64,000 nt of DNA from CAWCJL01 sp963795775 (GCA_963795775.1 CAWCJL010000002.1:782291-846290); one strand, 5' to 3'; positions 17,400-25,501 are shown, counted from the stretch's first letter. Numbers and translations are program-made. Notes: generated from the letters alone by a model not told the origin.

Positions 17400-17472
17400 A
17401 GCTGCTAGCTTCTAGCTAGAGGCCAGGGGCTGTTCTTGCTGGCAGCTGCATTTGCTGTCATTGCTAGCAGCT
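17400..17472. repeat. Inverted repeat in the gap before the TPR gene
   Basis: Perfect 10-bp arms AGCTGCTAGC (17400-17409) and GCTAGCAGCT (17463-17472) enclose 53 bases rich in further CTAGC and CAGCTGC words, including a direct repeat GCAGCTGCATTT / GCAGCTGCGTTT. It lies just after the kinase-like gene and may form a hairpin at its 3' end; there is no T-tract, so a terminator role is unproven. Confidence 0.4.
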
Positions 17473-17577
17473 GCGTTTCAGCAGCCGAAAAAGAGGCGAG
17501 ACGGCGGCCAGCAAACAGGACTAGAATGGCTCCGCCTGGCTGCCAGGCTGGACCTGCCGGCCAGCGAAGGAGGCGCT

Positions 17578-18396
17578 ATGTGCAGACTGCGGTTATCTGC
17601 AAGCTTCCGTCTGGGCCTTGCGATTGTGGCCCTGCTGTGTGTGCCGGCACCGGGAATACTGGCCCAGCCCACGTTGTTTGCCAAGAGCGTTGTGCCGTCG
17701 CCGGAACAAGCCCGAGCCGAAGCGCAACGGGAGCAAGCGCAGCGCGCCCCTAAGCCTACTCCGGAGCAGATAGGGGACATCCTGGTGGCGCGCAGGCAAT
17801 ATGTCGCAGCGATTGCGGCGTATCGCGAAGGGGCCACGGACACGGCCGTGTACTGGAACAAGCTGGGCATCGCGTACCATCACCTGTTTGCGATCACGGA
17901 AGCGAAGCGGGACTACGAAAAGGCTTTGCACCTGAATCCCAGGTATGCCGAGGCGATGAATAACCTGGGCACGATCTTCTACGCGCAGAAGGACTATAGG
18001 CAGGCCGAGCATATGTACCGGAAGGCGCTGAAGCTCACGCCGGATTCCGCGGTGTTGTACAGCAATCTGGGTACAGCGCTGATTGCGCGACGCAAGTACA
18101 AGAAGGGCGCGGAGGCGTACCAGCGTGCGTTTGGACTGGACCCGAAGGTCTTCGATCCGAACTACGGCGGCAAGGTGGAGGAGAACACTCCGGCTTATGC
18201 GCGGGGCAAGCTGAACTTCTACATGGCGGAGACCTATGCGATGGCTGGCATGAAGGACCAGGCGCTTTTGTATCTGCGCCGGGCGCTGGCCGAGGGTTTC
18301 GATGACAAGAAGAAGTTGATGGAGGACAAGGAACTGGCGGTGTTGCGGGAGACGCCGGAGTTTCATTTGTTGATGGCTTCGGTGCGGATTGAGTAG
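17578..18396 (+). CDS. Secreted tetratricopeptide-repeat protein
   Basis: A 272-residue exported protein. The signal peptide is MCRLRLSASFRLGLAIVALLCVPAPGILAQ with cleavage after LAQ. The mature part has at least four TPR units (YWNKLGIAYHHL..., AEAMNNLGTIFYAQKDYRQA, SAVLYSNLGTALIARRKYKK, and a degenerate LNFYMAETYAMAGMKDQAL), a scaffold for protein-protein contacts outside the inner membrane. ATG 17578 has AAGGAGG six bases upstream; an in-frame start at 17452 would spoil the signal peptide. It ends 115 bp before a strong terminator. Partner unknown. Confidence 0.8.
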   Translation: MCRLRLSASFRLGLAIVALLCVPAPGILAQPTLFAKSVVPSPEQARAEAQREQAQRAPKPTPEQIGDILVARRQYVAAIAAYREGATDTAVYWNKLGIAYHHLFAITEAKRDYEKALHLNPRYAEAMNNLGTIFYAQKDYRQAEHMYRKALKLTPDSAVLYSNLGTALIARRKYKKGAEAYQRAFGLDPKVFDPNYGGKVEENTPAYARGKLNFYMAETYAMAGMKDQALLYLRRALAEGFDDKKKLMEDKELAVLRETPEFHLLMASVRIE

Positions 18397-18511
18397 GGGG
18401 TCCTTCCCTTGCCCTCCTAGATGAGGAATTATGTGGGTCTGCGACTTGCGAGGACAATCGCGCGCCAAATTCCTGTAGATAGATAGTTACTCGCAAATTA
18501 TTTTTGCAATA

Positions 18512-18555
18512 ACTCAGGGCCGCTTCCCTGGTGGGTGCGGCCCTGAGTTTTTTCC
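18512..18555 (+). terminator. Rho-independent terminator after the TPR gene
   Basis: A perfect 12-bp stem ACTCAGGGCCGC / GCGGCCCTGAGT with a 13-base loop, followed on the + strand by TTTTTTCC. Strong intrinsic terminator geometry, placed 115 bp after the TPR stop codon. Confidence 0.85.
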
Positions 18556-18601
18556 TGCTTCAGTGTGACAGGTTTGGAGAATTGCTATGGCAAACGGTGC
18601 T

Positions 18602-18812
18602 GCTTTGTGCGGTCTGCGCTTCTGCGCAGTGAAGGGAAAAAGCAGATCCCTCGGCTACGCTCGGGATGACAACGGTTCTCGGTGAGGTTCTGCAGGTCGG
18701 GGACGGGCGGGTGGTTGGTGCGGTGGATGGCGGGGCGGATGGCAGCGTGGTTGGCGGGCTGGATGGGCGCGGAAACGGTAGGGCGAATGGTAGGGTGGGG
18801 TGAAAGAGGTTG
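18602..18812. repeat. Short REP-like unit and G-rich repeats before the GNAT gene
   Basis: 18602-18636 resembles one arm of the third repeat family (GTCTGCGCTTCTGCGCAG), 18640-18671 is a minimal AGCAGATCCCTCGGCT...CTCGGGATGACA unit with almost no central loop, and 18695-18800 is a run of GGTTGG, GGATGGCGGGG and GGGCGGATGG words. No gene seen; this is the leader of the acetyltransferase gene. Confidence 0.55.
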
Positions 18813-19310
18813 ATGGAGGTTGGGACGTTGCAGGTGCGAATGGCGGAAGCGGCGGATACCGATCGATTGATGCGATTGATCAATGCGGCGTTTGAGGTGG
18901 AGCGGTCGTTCAAGTCGGCGGACCGGGTGGACATGCGGGAACTGAAGGAGCTGATGAGGACGGGGCGGTTTCTGGTCCTGGTGGACGAAGCGGGCGCGCT
19001 GGCCGGCTGTGTGTACGTGAGGGTGAACGACGAGGACGGCGAGCGGCGGGGCTACCTGGGCCTGCTCTCGGTGGATCCGGCGCGGCAGGGCCTGGGGCTG
19101 GGGCGGCGGCTGATGGATGCGGCGGAAGCGCACGCGCGGGAGCGCGGTGCGCGCGTGATGGACCTGAGCGTGGTGAACATCCGGCACGAACTGCCGCCGC
19201 TCTACGCCAGGCTGGGTTACGTGGAAAGCGGGACAGCGCCGTGGCCTGCGGAAAAGGCCGGGCACGTGAACACGCCGGTGCACTTCGTGGTGATGTCGAA
19301 GACCCTGTGA
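18813..19310 (+). CDS. GNAT family N-acetyltransferase
   Basis: A 165-residue GCN5-type acetyltransferase. Motif A (acetyl-CoA pyrophosphate loop) is LLSVDPARQGLGLGRRLMDAA; motif B follows with MDLSVVNIRHELPPLYARLGYVESG. N-terminal AAD(T)DRLMRLINAAFEVE is the usual beta1-alpha1. The acceptor substrate (small molecule or peptide N-terminus) is not predictable. ATG 18813 follows AAAGAGGT; a TTG immediately upstream is less likely. It is convergent with the small gene at 19321, separated by 10 bp. Confidence 0.85.
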   Translation: MEVGTLQVRMAEAADTDRLMRLINAAFEVERSFKSADRVDMRELKELMRTGRFLVLVDEAGALAGCVYVRVNDEDGERRGYLGLLSVDPARQGLGLGRRLMDAAEAHARERGARVMDLSVVNIRHELPPLYARLGYVESGTAPWPAEKAGHVNTPVHFVVMSKTL

Positions 19311-19320
19311 GGGCGGCTGC

Positions 19321-19587
19321 CTAGATGGCTGTCTGTGCGGCGCGAATTGCCGGAGAGCGGCCGGAGACCTGGGGCGAATAGCGCAGGCAGTCTGCCTTGA
19401 CCTGTACGAGGCCGAGCGGCTCGACATAAGCGGTGACGATGTGTGGCTCGACCTCGGCGGGGATTTCTCCATTCAGCCAGACGACGCGGCCGAAGTTGAG
19501 ACAGCCCTGCTTGCCGGCGTCCTGGGCTTTGTAGGGTGTTCGCTGGACAACGATGTGTCCGCATTCGAAGTGGGCGGGTTTGCGCAC
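19321..19587 (-). CDS. Small conserved-looking protein, unknown function
   Basis: An 88-residue cytoplasmic protein beginning VRKPAHFECGHIVV. The start is a GTG at 19587 chosen because CCAGGAGC lies eight to nine bases upstream; no ATG is in frame. Composition is balanced, with three Cys or His-containing turns (FECGH, KQGCLNFGR), no signal peptide and no membrane helix. I do not recognise the family. It lies convergent to the GNAT gene with a 10-bp gap and 126 bp before the DUF1440-like gene on the same strand. Confidence 0.5.
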   Translation of the reverse strand: MRKPAHFECGHIVVQRTPYKAQDAGKQGCLNFGRVVWLNGEIPAEVEPHIVTAYVEPLGLVQVKADCLRYSPQVSGRSPAIRAAQTAI

Positions 19588-19712
19588 GGAATTTGCTCCT
19601 GGTGTGGTGACAGTAGCGGAGCGGGTGCGCGGACGAAATAGCACGATAGTCGAAGCGTGCAGATTCCCGAAATGGGCCTGTTGGCGCGGGTTTGCCCGAT
19701 GGGCGAAGGCGG

Positions 19713-20252
19713 TTAGAAGAGATGCCGGGTGAGGCGGCGGACGCCTTCGAGCGCTGCTCCATAGACGGCGTGCGCGGCGAGTCCGCCGACGTGCATGGCG
19801 GGCGGGACCCTGCGGGGTGAGGGTGCGAGTTCGAGCAGGGGCAGCGCGGTTTCTGCAGCGCCGAGAAAGAGCAGGCTTCCGAAGGTGGTGCCAAAGCCGG
19901 AGGTGGCGGCGGGGAGGTACTCGGCGGTGAGTCCGTAGGCAGCGCCGGCGAGGGCGCCGAAGAGGTAATGCATGTAGGGAATGGCCTGGTCCTTCTGTTC
20001 GCGGGTGAGGTCTTTGCCGGTGAGCACGTTGGAGAGGCGGGTAGCGGACTCGGCGTGTGCGTAGGCGTAGCCGCGGAGCTGGGCTTTCTGCTGTTCGCTG
20101 AACCGGGGCCGGGCGTTGAGCGCCCATTCGGCTTTCTGGGTCGTTTTGATCGAGGCTTGCTGGAAGAGATCGAGGACAAAGGTGGCGACGGCGCCGCCGA
20201 GGAGGCCGGCGGCGAGACCGGCGAGGGGGCGTGCTTTAGCTGTGGGGCTCAT
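19713..20252 (-). CDS. YagU/DUF1440-like membrane protein
   Basis: A 179-residue membrane protein. The N-terminal helix LAGLAAGLLGGAVATFVLDLF, a soluble segment with RFSEQQKAQLRGYAYAHAE, then YLFGALAGAAYGLTAEYLP and FGSLLFLGAAETALPLL and a C-terminal HVGGLAAHAVYGAALEGVRR resemble the DUF1440 (YagU) family of inner-membrane proteins, some linked to acid tolerance. ATG 20252 follows GATGAGGT; ATG 20264 is an alternative. A decayed copy of part of this gene is found at 22063-22157. Family call is from memory of the pattern. Confidence 0.6.
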   Translation of the reverse strand: MSPTAKARPLAGLAAGLLGGAVATFVLDLFQQASIKTTQKAEWALNARPRFSEQQKAQLRGYAYAHAESATRLSNVLTGKDLTREQKDQAIPYMHYLFGALAGAAYGLTAEYLPAATSGFGTTFGSLLFLGAAETALPLLELAPSPRRVPPAMHVGGLAAHAVYGAALEGVRRLTRHLF

Positions 20253-20445
20253 GGGCGACCTCATCCCCTGTAGAGATGAGGGGCTTGGGAGTGAGGATGC
20301 GTTGGCTGGCTTTGGTCTCCCACTCTTCGCGATACGGCTGCTCAGGATGGGCACCCTGTTCCTCGGGGTGAGGCTGGGGTGGCGGATAGCGTAACAGCGG
20401 AATAAAGAGGACGGGGGAGTCCTCCTCCCGAGAGATGCTTCTGAG

Positions 20446-21082
20446 CTACTGCGGGACGCTGGTGAGCAAGTTGCCGTTCAGGTGAACGCTGGTGTTGTAG
20501 ATGGGATTGTGACCGCCGGCATTGGGAGTAATGGCGGCCGCGGTGGAGACACCCTGAGAAGGTGTGTTGGTGGTGGATGTGAGATTGCCGGTCCCGGTGT
20601 TCGGCGTCCACTGCTGGTAACAGCCGCCGCTGCTGACGATGGTGTAGGTGAAGTTCTGGATGGAAGTACTGGCGTTGTTGTTCGTGCTGCCGTTGTTTTT
20701 GGCCTCCGAGGTTGAGCTCTGGTTCAGCGGGCAGTCTGTGCCGGATCCTGCGAGGGTGATCTGGCCGCCGTTCTGGCTTTTCGTGGAGATGGTCAGGGTA
20801 AACGTTGCGTATTGGCAGTTGCCCTGGCCGGTGCCGTAAAGGTCATTGATCTGGTAGGTGAAGGTGGACTGTTGGAGCTTGGACTGGTCGCCCGGAGAGG
20901 CCTGCAGGGTGCCCTGGTAGGTGCCGGGGGTGGGTTGATTGCCGTTGTAGGCGAGAAAGCCGAAGCCTTCGCCGCGGGCGGCTTTGATGGGGGTGCTCCC
21001 GGAGCTGTCGGAGCCAGCGAGGGCGAGGATAGGAGTGAGGAGCAGTCCGGCGACTGCGATGAGCGTACGACGCTTTCGGCAT
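20446..21082 (-). CDS. Secreted Ser/Thr/Asn-rich protein, possible frameshift after the start
   Basis: The body (about 205 residues) encodes a signal peptide RRTLIAVAGLLLTPILALAG followed by a polar, Asn/Ser/Thr-rich beta-type protein with paired Cys. In the frame of the body no ATG precedes the signal peptide. A good start, ATG 21082 with AAAGGA six bases before it, is in another frame; removing one G from the run GAAAGCG directly after it gives M-P-K-R-R-T-L-I and a perfect signal peptide. So an extra base at about 21074-21078 is likely, real or artefactual. Family not recognised. Confidence 0.5.
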
Positions 21083-21249
21083 GGTGTTCCTTTCGCACAA
21101 GTGTGCTGCGAGATTCGTGGGAACACTGTAGGAGCTTGGGGTGCGGGGTAGCAAGGGGGAAAGATGGCGGCAGCGGGGTTGAGACTGCGCGTAGGATGTG
21201 GGGGCACCCTGGGAAGAAGCCTGGTGTTCAGAAACTGAGGCGGCGTCCG

Positions 21250-21921
21250 ATGAGGAAATATCTTGAGTTAGTGGTTCTCTTTGCCTGCGCATTGATGGCG
21301 GGAAGCGCGCAGGATCATGATTCGCAGAGGTTTGATGCGCGTGCGCTTTTCCAACCCGGCATGACGGAAATGCAGACCGCGCGCGAAACCTGTACCAAGG
21401 TTCCCGGGCCGCAGTTCGGCGCATGCTTTGTGCAGCAGATGCAGGCGGGGGGTGCGTCGCCGCAGGCGGTGGCGTTCATGCACGCCGTCCACAACGACGG
21501 ATTCATGCGTGATTTCAAGGATACGGGGCGGGTGGACATCGCGTTTGTGTACTACCCATTTGCGGCCAATGAGAACCAGCACTGCATTTTGGTGAACGGC
21601 ACGCCAAACCTGGTGGATGTGGACGACTACGAACTCCTTCCCAAGAAGGAGGAGTTGGGGAAGAACCCGACCTATGCTGCGCTGCTGGGGAAGTATCCGA
21701 ATATCGCTGTTTTTCCGGGTGACCGGTCGGGGACGGGGTTCATCAGCGCGGAGCGGTTGCCGGATGGCGGGCAGCGCTTCGTGGTTCCCTATGCGCTTGT
21801 GAACGGATGCCATGCCTGCGCGCGGGTAGGTGCACTGCGGCTGGCGTTTGAGTTTGATGCGGCGGGGAAGTTTCTGGGGACAAGGGTGGCGGGGGTCACG
21901 GAGGGGGCGCCGAGGCAGTAG
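21250..21921 (+). CDS. Secreted protein, unknown function
   Basis: A 223-residue exported protein: signal peptide MRKYLELVVLFACALMAGSAQ, then a soluble domain with QMQAGGASPQAVAFMHAV, a central DIAFVYYPFAANENQHCILVNG stretch and a C-terminal YALVNGCHACARVGALRLAFEF. CHAC is a possible disulfide or metal site. ATG 21250 is in frame with a much longer open stretch upstream, but only this Met begins a signal peptide. Similar proteins are, as far as I can tell, uncharacterised. It is divergent from the secreted protein at 20446. Confidence 0.65.
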   Translation: MRKYLELVVLFACALMAGSAQDHDSQRFDARALFQPGMTEMQTARETCTKVPGPQFGACFVQQMQAGGASPQAVAFMHAVHNDGFMRDFKDTGRVDIAFVYYPFAANENQHCILVNGTPNLVDVDDYELLPKKEELGKNPTYAALLGKYPNIAVFPGDRSGTGFISAERLPDGGQRFVVPYALVNGCHACARVGALRLAFEFDAAGKFLGTRVAGVTEGAPRQ

Positions 21922-21965
21922 ATAGGGGGGACAGCTTATATGTTCAGCGGGGGCTTATGGGAGAA

Positions 21966-22056
21966 GACCGGTCTGCGCTTCGCGCAGATACCCACCCTTC
22001 GCGCTGAAGTGCCGTGTGGCCTAGAGGTGTTCTGAAGCGCGAAGGATGGGGCACCC
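21966..22056. repeat. Interrupted inverted repeat (third repeat family)
   Basis: GGTCTGCGCTTCGCGCAGA forms a short hairpin, then CCCACCCTTCGCGC (left arm) and GCGCGAAGGATGGGGC (right arm, about 22037-22052) pair across 40 bases. The same arrangement occurs at 2886-2972; a lone right arm is at 8358-8372. Non-coding. Confidence 0.6.
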
Positions 22057-22062
22057 GGCGAA

Positions 22063-22157
22063 GTTGGGCGTTCTGTTGTTCGCTGAACCTGGCCGGGCAT
22101 TCAGCGCCCATTCGGCCTTCTGTGTCGTTTTGATCGAGGCTTGCTGAAAGAGATAGA
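22063..22157 (-). pseudogene. Decayed fragment of the DUF1440-like gene
   Basis: This 95-bp stretch matches 20078-20172, inside the DUF1440-like gene, at roughly 85 percent identity by eye (shared CTGTTCGCTGAACC, AGCGCCCATTCGG, TCGTTTTGATCGAGGC). It corresponds to the RFSEQQKAQLRG region and the part before it, read on the minus strand. No flanking part of the gene is present. It marks the left edge of the lower-GC island that follows. Confidence 0.75.
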
Positions 22158-22371
22158 GACAGAGCTGGCGAGGGTCGCCGAGAAGACCGGCAAGTCGGCA
22201 AAGGGAGATGCAAGGGTATTTCGGGGAAAGCTATCCGCAGTTGATAAGATTAGTGCGAACTGGGATCAAGCGAGCGTGCCACCCGAAAGAGAGGAAGTAT
22301 CCGCCCTTCTTGAGGACGCTTTCGAAGGAGCCCTCGTTCTAGCGGAGTCTTTAGGAACCGCCAAGCACTAG
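22141..22371 (+). CDS. Short open frame at the edge of the low-GC island
   Basis: A 76-codon frame from TTG 22141, which lies inside the decayed fragment described at 22063. The predicted peptide is charged and helical (EIETELARVAEKTGKSAKGDARVF, then PPEREEVSALLEDAFEGALVLAESL) without a known motif. It may be the 3' part of a lost gene fused to the fragment, a small partner of the TIR-like gene 187 bp downstream, or chance. The 22372-22558 gap after it is AT-richer than the rest of the window and shows no further feature. Confidence 0.3.
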   Translation: MLKEIETELARVAEKTGKSAKGDARVFRGKLSAVDKISANWDQASVPPEREEVSALLEDAFEGALVLAESLGTAKH

Positions 22372-22558
22372 GAGACGGATCGATTAGCTATATCAGCGGG
22401 CCCGCAAGGACCTAAGTAAGTCGGAATATTCTCTTAATAGGGGCGGTTGCTATTCAGTCTGGTCAGTAAGTCTTTCCACAATCCTAAACGCACTAGAACA
22501 TGCTTATTTTTATTCTCCTGCGATAAGCCCATAAGCCCGCATCATTGGAGGAATTGAG

Positions 22559-23326
22559 TTGGTCAGGAAATGTTTTGTCATACAAAGATTCGACGGAGGC
22601 CGCTATGACCGGTTGTATCACGAAATCTTCTCGCCTGCCATTGAACTTGCCGGTTTTCAGCAATATAGAGTTGATCAAGACCCTGGTGCTTCGATCCCCA
22701 TCGAATCGATCGAGCGCGAAATAAGTGAATCGGATGCTTGTTTTGCAGAAATTTCCGAAGATAATCCTAACGTTTGGTTTGAGCTGGGATACTCAATAGC
22801 ACGAGAGAAGCCGCTTTGCCTAGTGTGTTCGAGCACAAGAACAAGATTTCCATTCGACATTCAACATCGGCTGGTAATTAGATACCCTAGTGATTTTGAT
22901 GAACTACGGACTCGTATAGCAGACCGTATGAAGAGTGTGGTTCTGAGTGGCTTATCTCTGCAGATGAATGCAAATACCGTGAAGGGCATGTCTATTGCCC
23001 GGGATACGAGTGGCCTTAAGCCACACGAGTTGCTCGCGCTAACTATCGTCTTCCAATCTCAATTTGTAGGATCCATCACTGGATGGTCTTTACAGCAAGA
23101 CATGGAAAGGGGCGGGTTCACTGCAGCGGCTTCCGGCTTAGCAATAACAGGTCTTCGTCGCAAGGGCTTCATCGACGTTAAACGGGAAAGAGATTCCGAT
23201 GGTGAGAGAATCGATCTGGAGGTGACCCCGGAGGGAGAAGAATGGCTAATGGAGCACCAAGATCAGTTAAATCTTCAGATCGAATATCCCCGCCAGAAGA
23301 AAGCCTCGGAGGATTTTAATTTCTAG
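22559..23326 (+). CDS. TIR/deoxyribosyltransferase-like protein with winged-helix-like C-terminus
   Basis: A 255-residue two-domain protein. Residues 1-140 are a Rossmann-like TIR or nucleoside-2-deoxyribosyltransferase-type domain: KCFVIQRFDGGRYDRLY, SPAIELAGFQQYRVD, IEREISESDACFAEIS and the signature NPNVWFELGYSIAREKP with Glu75, the residue expected to attack the N-glycosidic bond in NAD-cleaving relatives. Residues about 150-240 look like a winged helix (LAITGLRRKGFIDVKRER, LEVTPEGEEWL). Such domains are frequent in prokaryotic immune proteins, so an NAD- or nucleotide-processing defence role is plausible but inferred. The TTG start at 22559 has GGAGG seven bases upstream. Lower GC and different codon use than neighbours suggest transfer. 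No partner gene is evident. Confidence 0.7.
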   Translation: MVRKCFVIQRFDGGRYDRLYHEIFSPAIELAGFQQYRVDQDPGASIPIESIEREISESDACFAEISEDNPNVWFELGYSIAREKPLCLVCSSTRTRFPFDIQHRLVIRYPSDFDELRTRIADRMKSVVLSGLSLQMNANTVKGMSIARDTSGLKPHELLALTIVFQSQFVGSITGWSLQQDMERGGFTAAASGLAITGLRRKGFIDVKRERDSDGERIDLEVTPEGEEWLMEHQDQLNLQIEYPRQKKASEDFNF

Positions 23327-23350
23327 GTCAGCATCTACTACAAGCTATCG

Positions 23351-23384
23351 AAGAGCCACCGCGAGGGTGGCTCTTTTCTTTTGC
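23351..23384 (+). terminator. Rho-independent terminator after the TIR-like gene
   Basis: Stem AAGAGCCACC / GGTGGCTCTT with a short GCGAG loop, followed on the + strand by TTCTTTT. It lies 25 bp after the TIR-like stop and between this gene and convergent dnaN. Confidence 0.8.
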
Positions 23385-23416
23385 GCCGAAGGCGCGTATG
23401 CCCGTGCGGCCAGCAC

Positions 23417-24613
23417 TCAGATGCGCATGGGCATGATGATGTAGCGGTATTTGGTGTCGTCGGAGGGGTCTTCGGGGCGCATCTGGCCGGCGGACTGGGC
23501 GTCTTTGAATTCGAGGCGGACTTCGCCGGTGTTGCCGGTGGCCTTGAGGAAGTCGAGGAGGTAGGAGGAGTTGAAGCCGACGACGAGGGGGTCGAAGGCG
23601 TAGGGGGACTCGATGGTGTCTTCGGATTCGCCGCTCTCGGTGGAGGAGCTGGAGATTTTGAGTTCGTTGCCTTCGAGGCGGATCTTGATGGCGCCGGAGC
23701 GCTCGTCGGCGAACTGGGCGACGCGCTGGATGGAGCCGGTGAGTTCTTCCGAGCGGACGATGATGAACTTGTTGTTGTCGCGCGGGAGGACGGCTTCGTA
23801 GTTGGGGAACTGGCCGGTCAGCTTGCGCGAGGTGAGGACGCGGTGGCCGATGCGGAAGAAGAGCTGGTTTTCGTCGTCGGCGAACTCGAGGAACTCGACG
23901 TCGGAGTTGGCGATGAGGGACTGGATTTCCGCGAGGGCTTTGCGCGGGATGAGGGTCTTCTTTTCGCCGCCGGGGAGAGCGCCCAGGGACTCGCCGGTCT
24001 TTTCGACGTGGGCGAGGCGGTGGCCATCGGTGGCGACCATGGCGATCGACTCGGGCTTGAGGATGAGCAGGGCGCCGTTGAGGGTGTAGCGGGACTCTTC
24101 GTTGGAGATGGCGAAGATGGTCTTGGCGATCATGCTCTTGAGGGTGGCCAGGGGGAGGCGGATGACGGCGGCCTCGGGGAACTCCGGGACTTGGGGGAAG
24201 TTGGCGCGGGCCATGCCGACCATTTTGGTATTGGAGCGGCCGGAGCGGATCTGGACCCAGTGGTTCTCCATGAGCTTGACGGAGATTTCGCCGTCGGGGA
24301 GGAGCTTGATGTAGTCGTAAAGCTTGCGCGCGGGGATGGTGCAGGCGCCGGCTTTCTTGACTTTGGCGGCGCAGGAGGTGCGGATGCTCTGGTCGAGGTC
24401 GGTGGCGGTGATGGTGAGGCGGCCGGGGCGCTCGGGGCTGTCGCCGGGCGTGGCCTCGAGGAGGAAGTTCGACAGGATGGGGATGGTGGTTTTGCGCTCG
24501 ACGACGGATTGCGTGGCGGTGAGCTCGCGGAGGAGGTCGTGGCGGCCGATGCCGATCTCCATGGCAAAGCCCTGAACGGTGTGCTTGTCTGCTTCGAGTC
24601 CTACGCCGGGCAT
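23417..24613 (-). CDS. dnaN: DNA polymerase III beta subunit (sliding clamp)
   Basis: The ring-shaped processivity clamp that tethers DNA polymerase III to DNA. Typical blocks are present: VVERKTTIPILSNFLLEA near the N-terminus, LDQSIRTSCAAKVKKAG, MVATDGHRLAHVEK in the middle domain, FPNYEAVLPRDN, and the C-terminal YIIMPMRI that ends the ligand-binding groove. Starting at ATG 24613 (AGGGAG six bases upstream) gives 398 residues; ATG 24562 (MEIGIGRHDLL), closer to the family norm, gives 381 and is an alternative. It is not next to dnaA or recF here. The 600-bp upstream region is discussed separately. Confidence 0.95.
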   Translation of the reverse strand: MPGVGLEADKHTVQGFAMEIGIGRHDLLRELTATQSVVERKTTIPILSNFLLEATPGDSPERPGRLTITATDLDQSIRTSCAAKVKKAGACTIPARKLYDYIKLLPDGEISVKLMENHWVQIRSGRSNTKMVGMARANFPQVPEFPEAAVIRLPLATLKSMIAKTIFAISNEESRYTLNGALLILKPESIAMVATDGHRLAHVEKTGESLGALPGGEKKTLIPRKALAEIQSLIANSDVEFLEFADDENQLFFRIGHRVLTSRKLTGQFPNYEAVLPRDNNKFIIVRSEELTGSIQRVAQFADERSGAIKIRLEGNELKISSSSTESGESEDTIESPYAFDPLVVGFNSSYLLDFLKATGNTGEVRLEFKDAQSAGQMRPEDPSDDTKYRYIIMPMRI

Positions 24614-25196
24614 GGTGTGCTCCCTGGGTGCTGTGTGCGTGTCGAGGTTGACCCACTGTACACCGGTTGGGCGGGGCGGTGGGTAACGAATCTGATTGTA
24701 GCGGCGGAGGGGGCGTGGAAGACGCGTCCGGGATGCGGAAATCGGGGCGGCGAAGAGGGGTGGACGCGAAACGCGGGTTGCGTGGGGCAGGGCATGGCGG
24801 GGTCCGCGACGGCTACGACTACGGGGTAAGGAAACTACATACAAAGTGGTATTGAGATACCGTCGTAGCCGTCGTTCGCTGCGGAAAAGTGGAGAAGTCC
24901 GAGGAATACGCGCCAGGAGCGGGGGGACGCAGGGTGCGCGTTTTCCAAAACAGGACGGCGGACCGGAGGACGGCGAGGAACACGGGGTCGAAAGCCGGGA
25001 TGGGCTGCCCGGTTGTCCTCGCGACCCACAGCGGCGTGGGCGGGGTGTGGGGGAAAACCGGCCGACGGGGGTGGAAAAGGTGCGCCGGCGCAGTGTTAAC
25101 GCGGGTGTTCGGGGGGCGGGCTTTCCACACGGGGGTGGATTTGCACGGTTTCCGCAGGCGGTGGTGTGGGGTGAGCGCTTTCCCGCGTTGGGAGAA
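24614..25196. other. Non-coding region upstream of dnaN; origin or regulatory candidate
   Basis: About 580 bp without a credible gene. It has a perfect 12-bp inverted repeat GACGGCTACGAC (24808-24819) / GTCGTAGCCGTC (24862-24873) around a 42-base spacer that is the most AT-rich part of the region and contains GGTATTGAGATACC (24848-24861). To the right are several DnaA-box-like words with one or two mismatches to TTATCCACA: TTTCCACAC (25122-25130), TTTTCCACC on the minus strand (25070-25078), and TTCTCCACT on the minus strand (24888-24896). None is a perfect box. It must at least hold the dnaN promoter. Confidence 0.3.
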
Positions 25197-25458
25197 AAAA
25201 AGCAGATCCCTCGGCTCGCTTCGCTCGCTCGGGTTGACACATTGCCGTTGGCGGAGTCTTGGGTGGGGCTAGCAGACCGCAGGTCCTTCGACTCCGTGAG
25301 CCGAGACAGCCGGCTCACTTCGCTCAGGATGACAAGATTAGGGGTCAGGGATCAGAGATCGGGGATCAGAGAAACCGGAAGTCCTTCGACTCGCTCTCGA
25401 CTCCAGCACGCAACTGCGGCGTGCCGGGGACCCCGGTGCGCTCGCTCAGGATGACACG
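25197..25458. repeat. Composite repeat block upstream of dnaN
   Basis: In order: AGCAGATCCCTCGGCT-type unit (25200-25239), CCGCAGGTCCTTCGACT-type unit with a GTGAGCCG...CGGCTCAC inner stem (25278-25333), degraded GGGGTCA heptamers (25341-25368), and a unit AAGTCCTTCGACT joined to CTCCAGCACGCAACTGCGGCGTGCCGGGG (25378-25457). Non-coding. Confidence 0.7.
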
Positions 25459-25501
25459 GGGATTTGTAGCGGGCCGCGCTAGCGAGAGGGGAACCAGGGC
25501 G

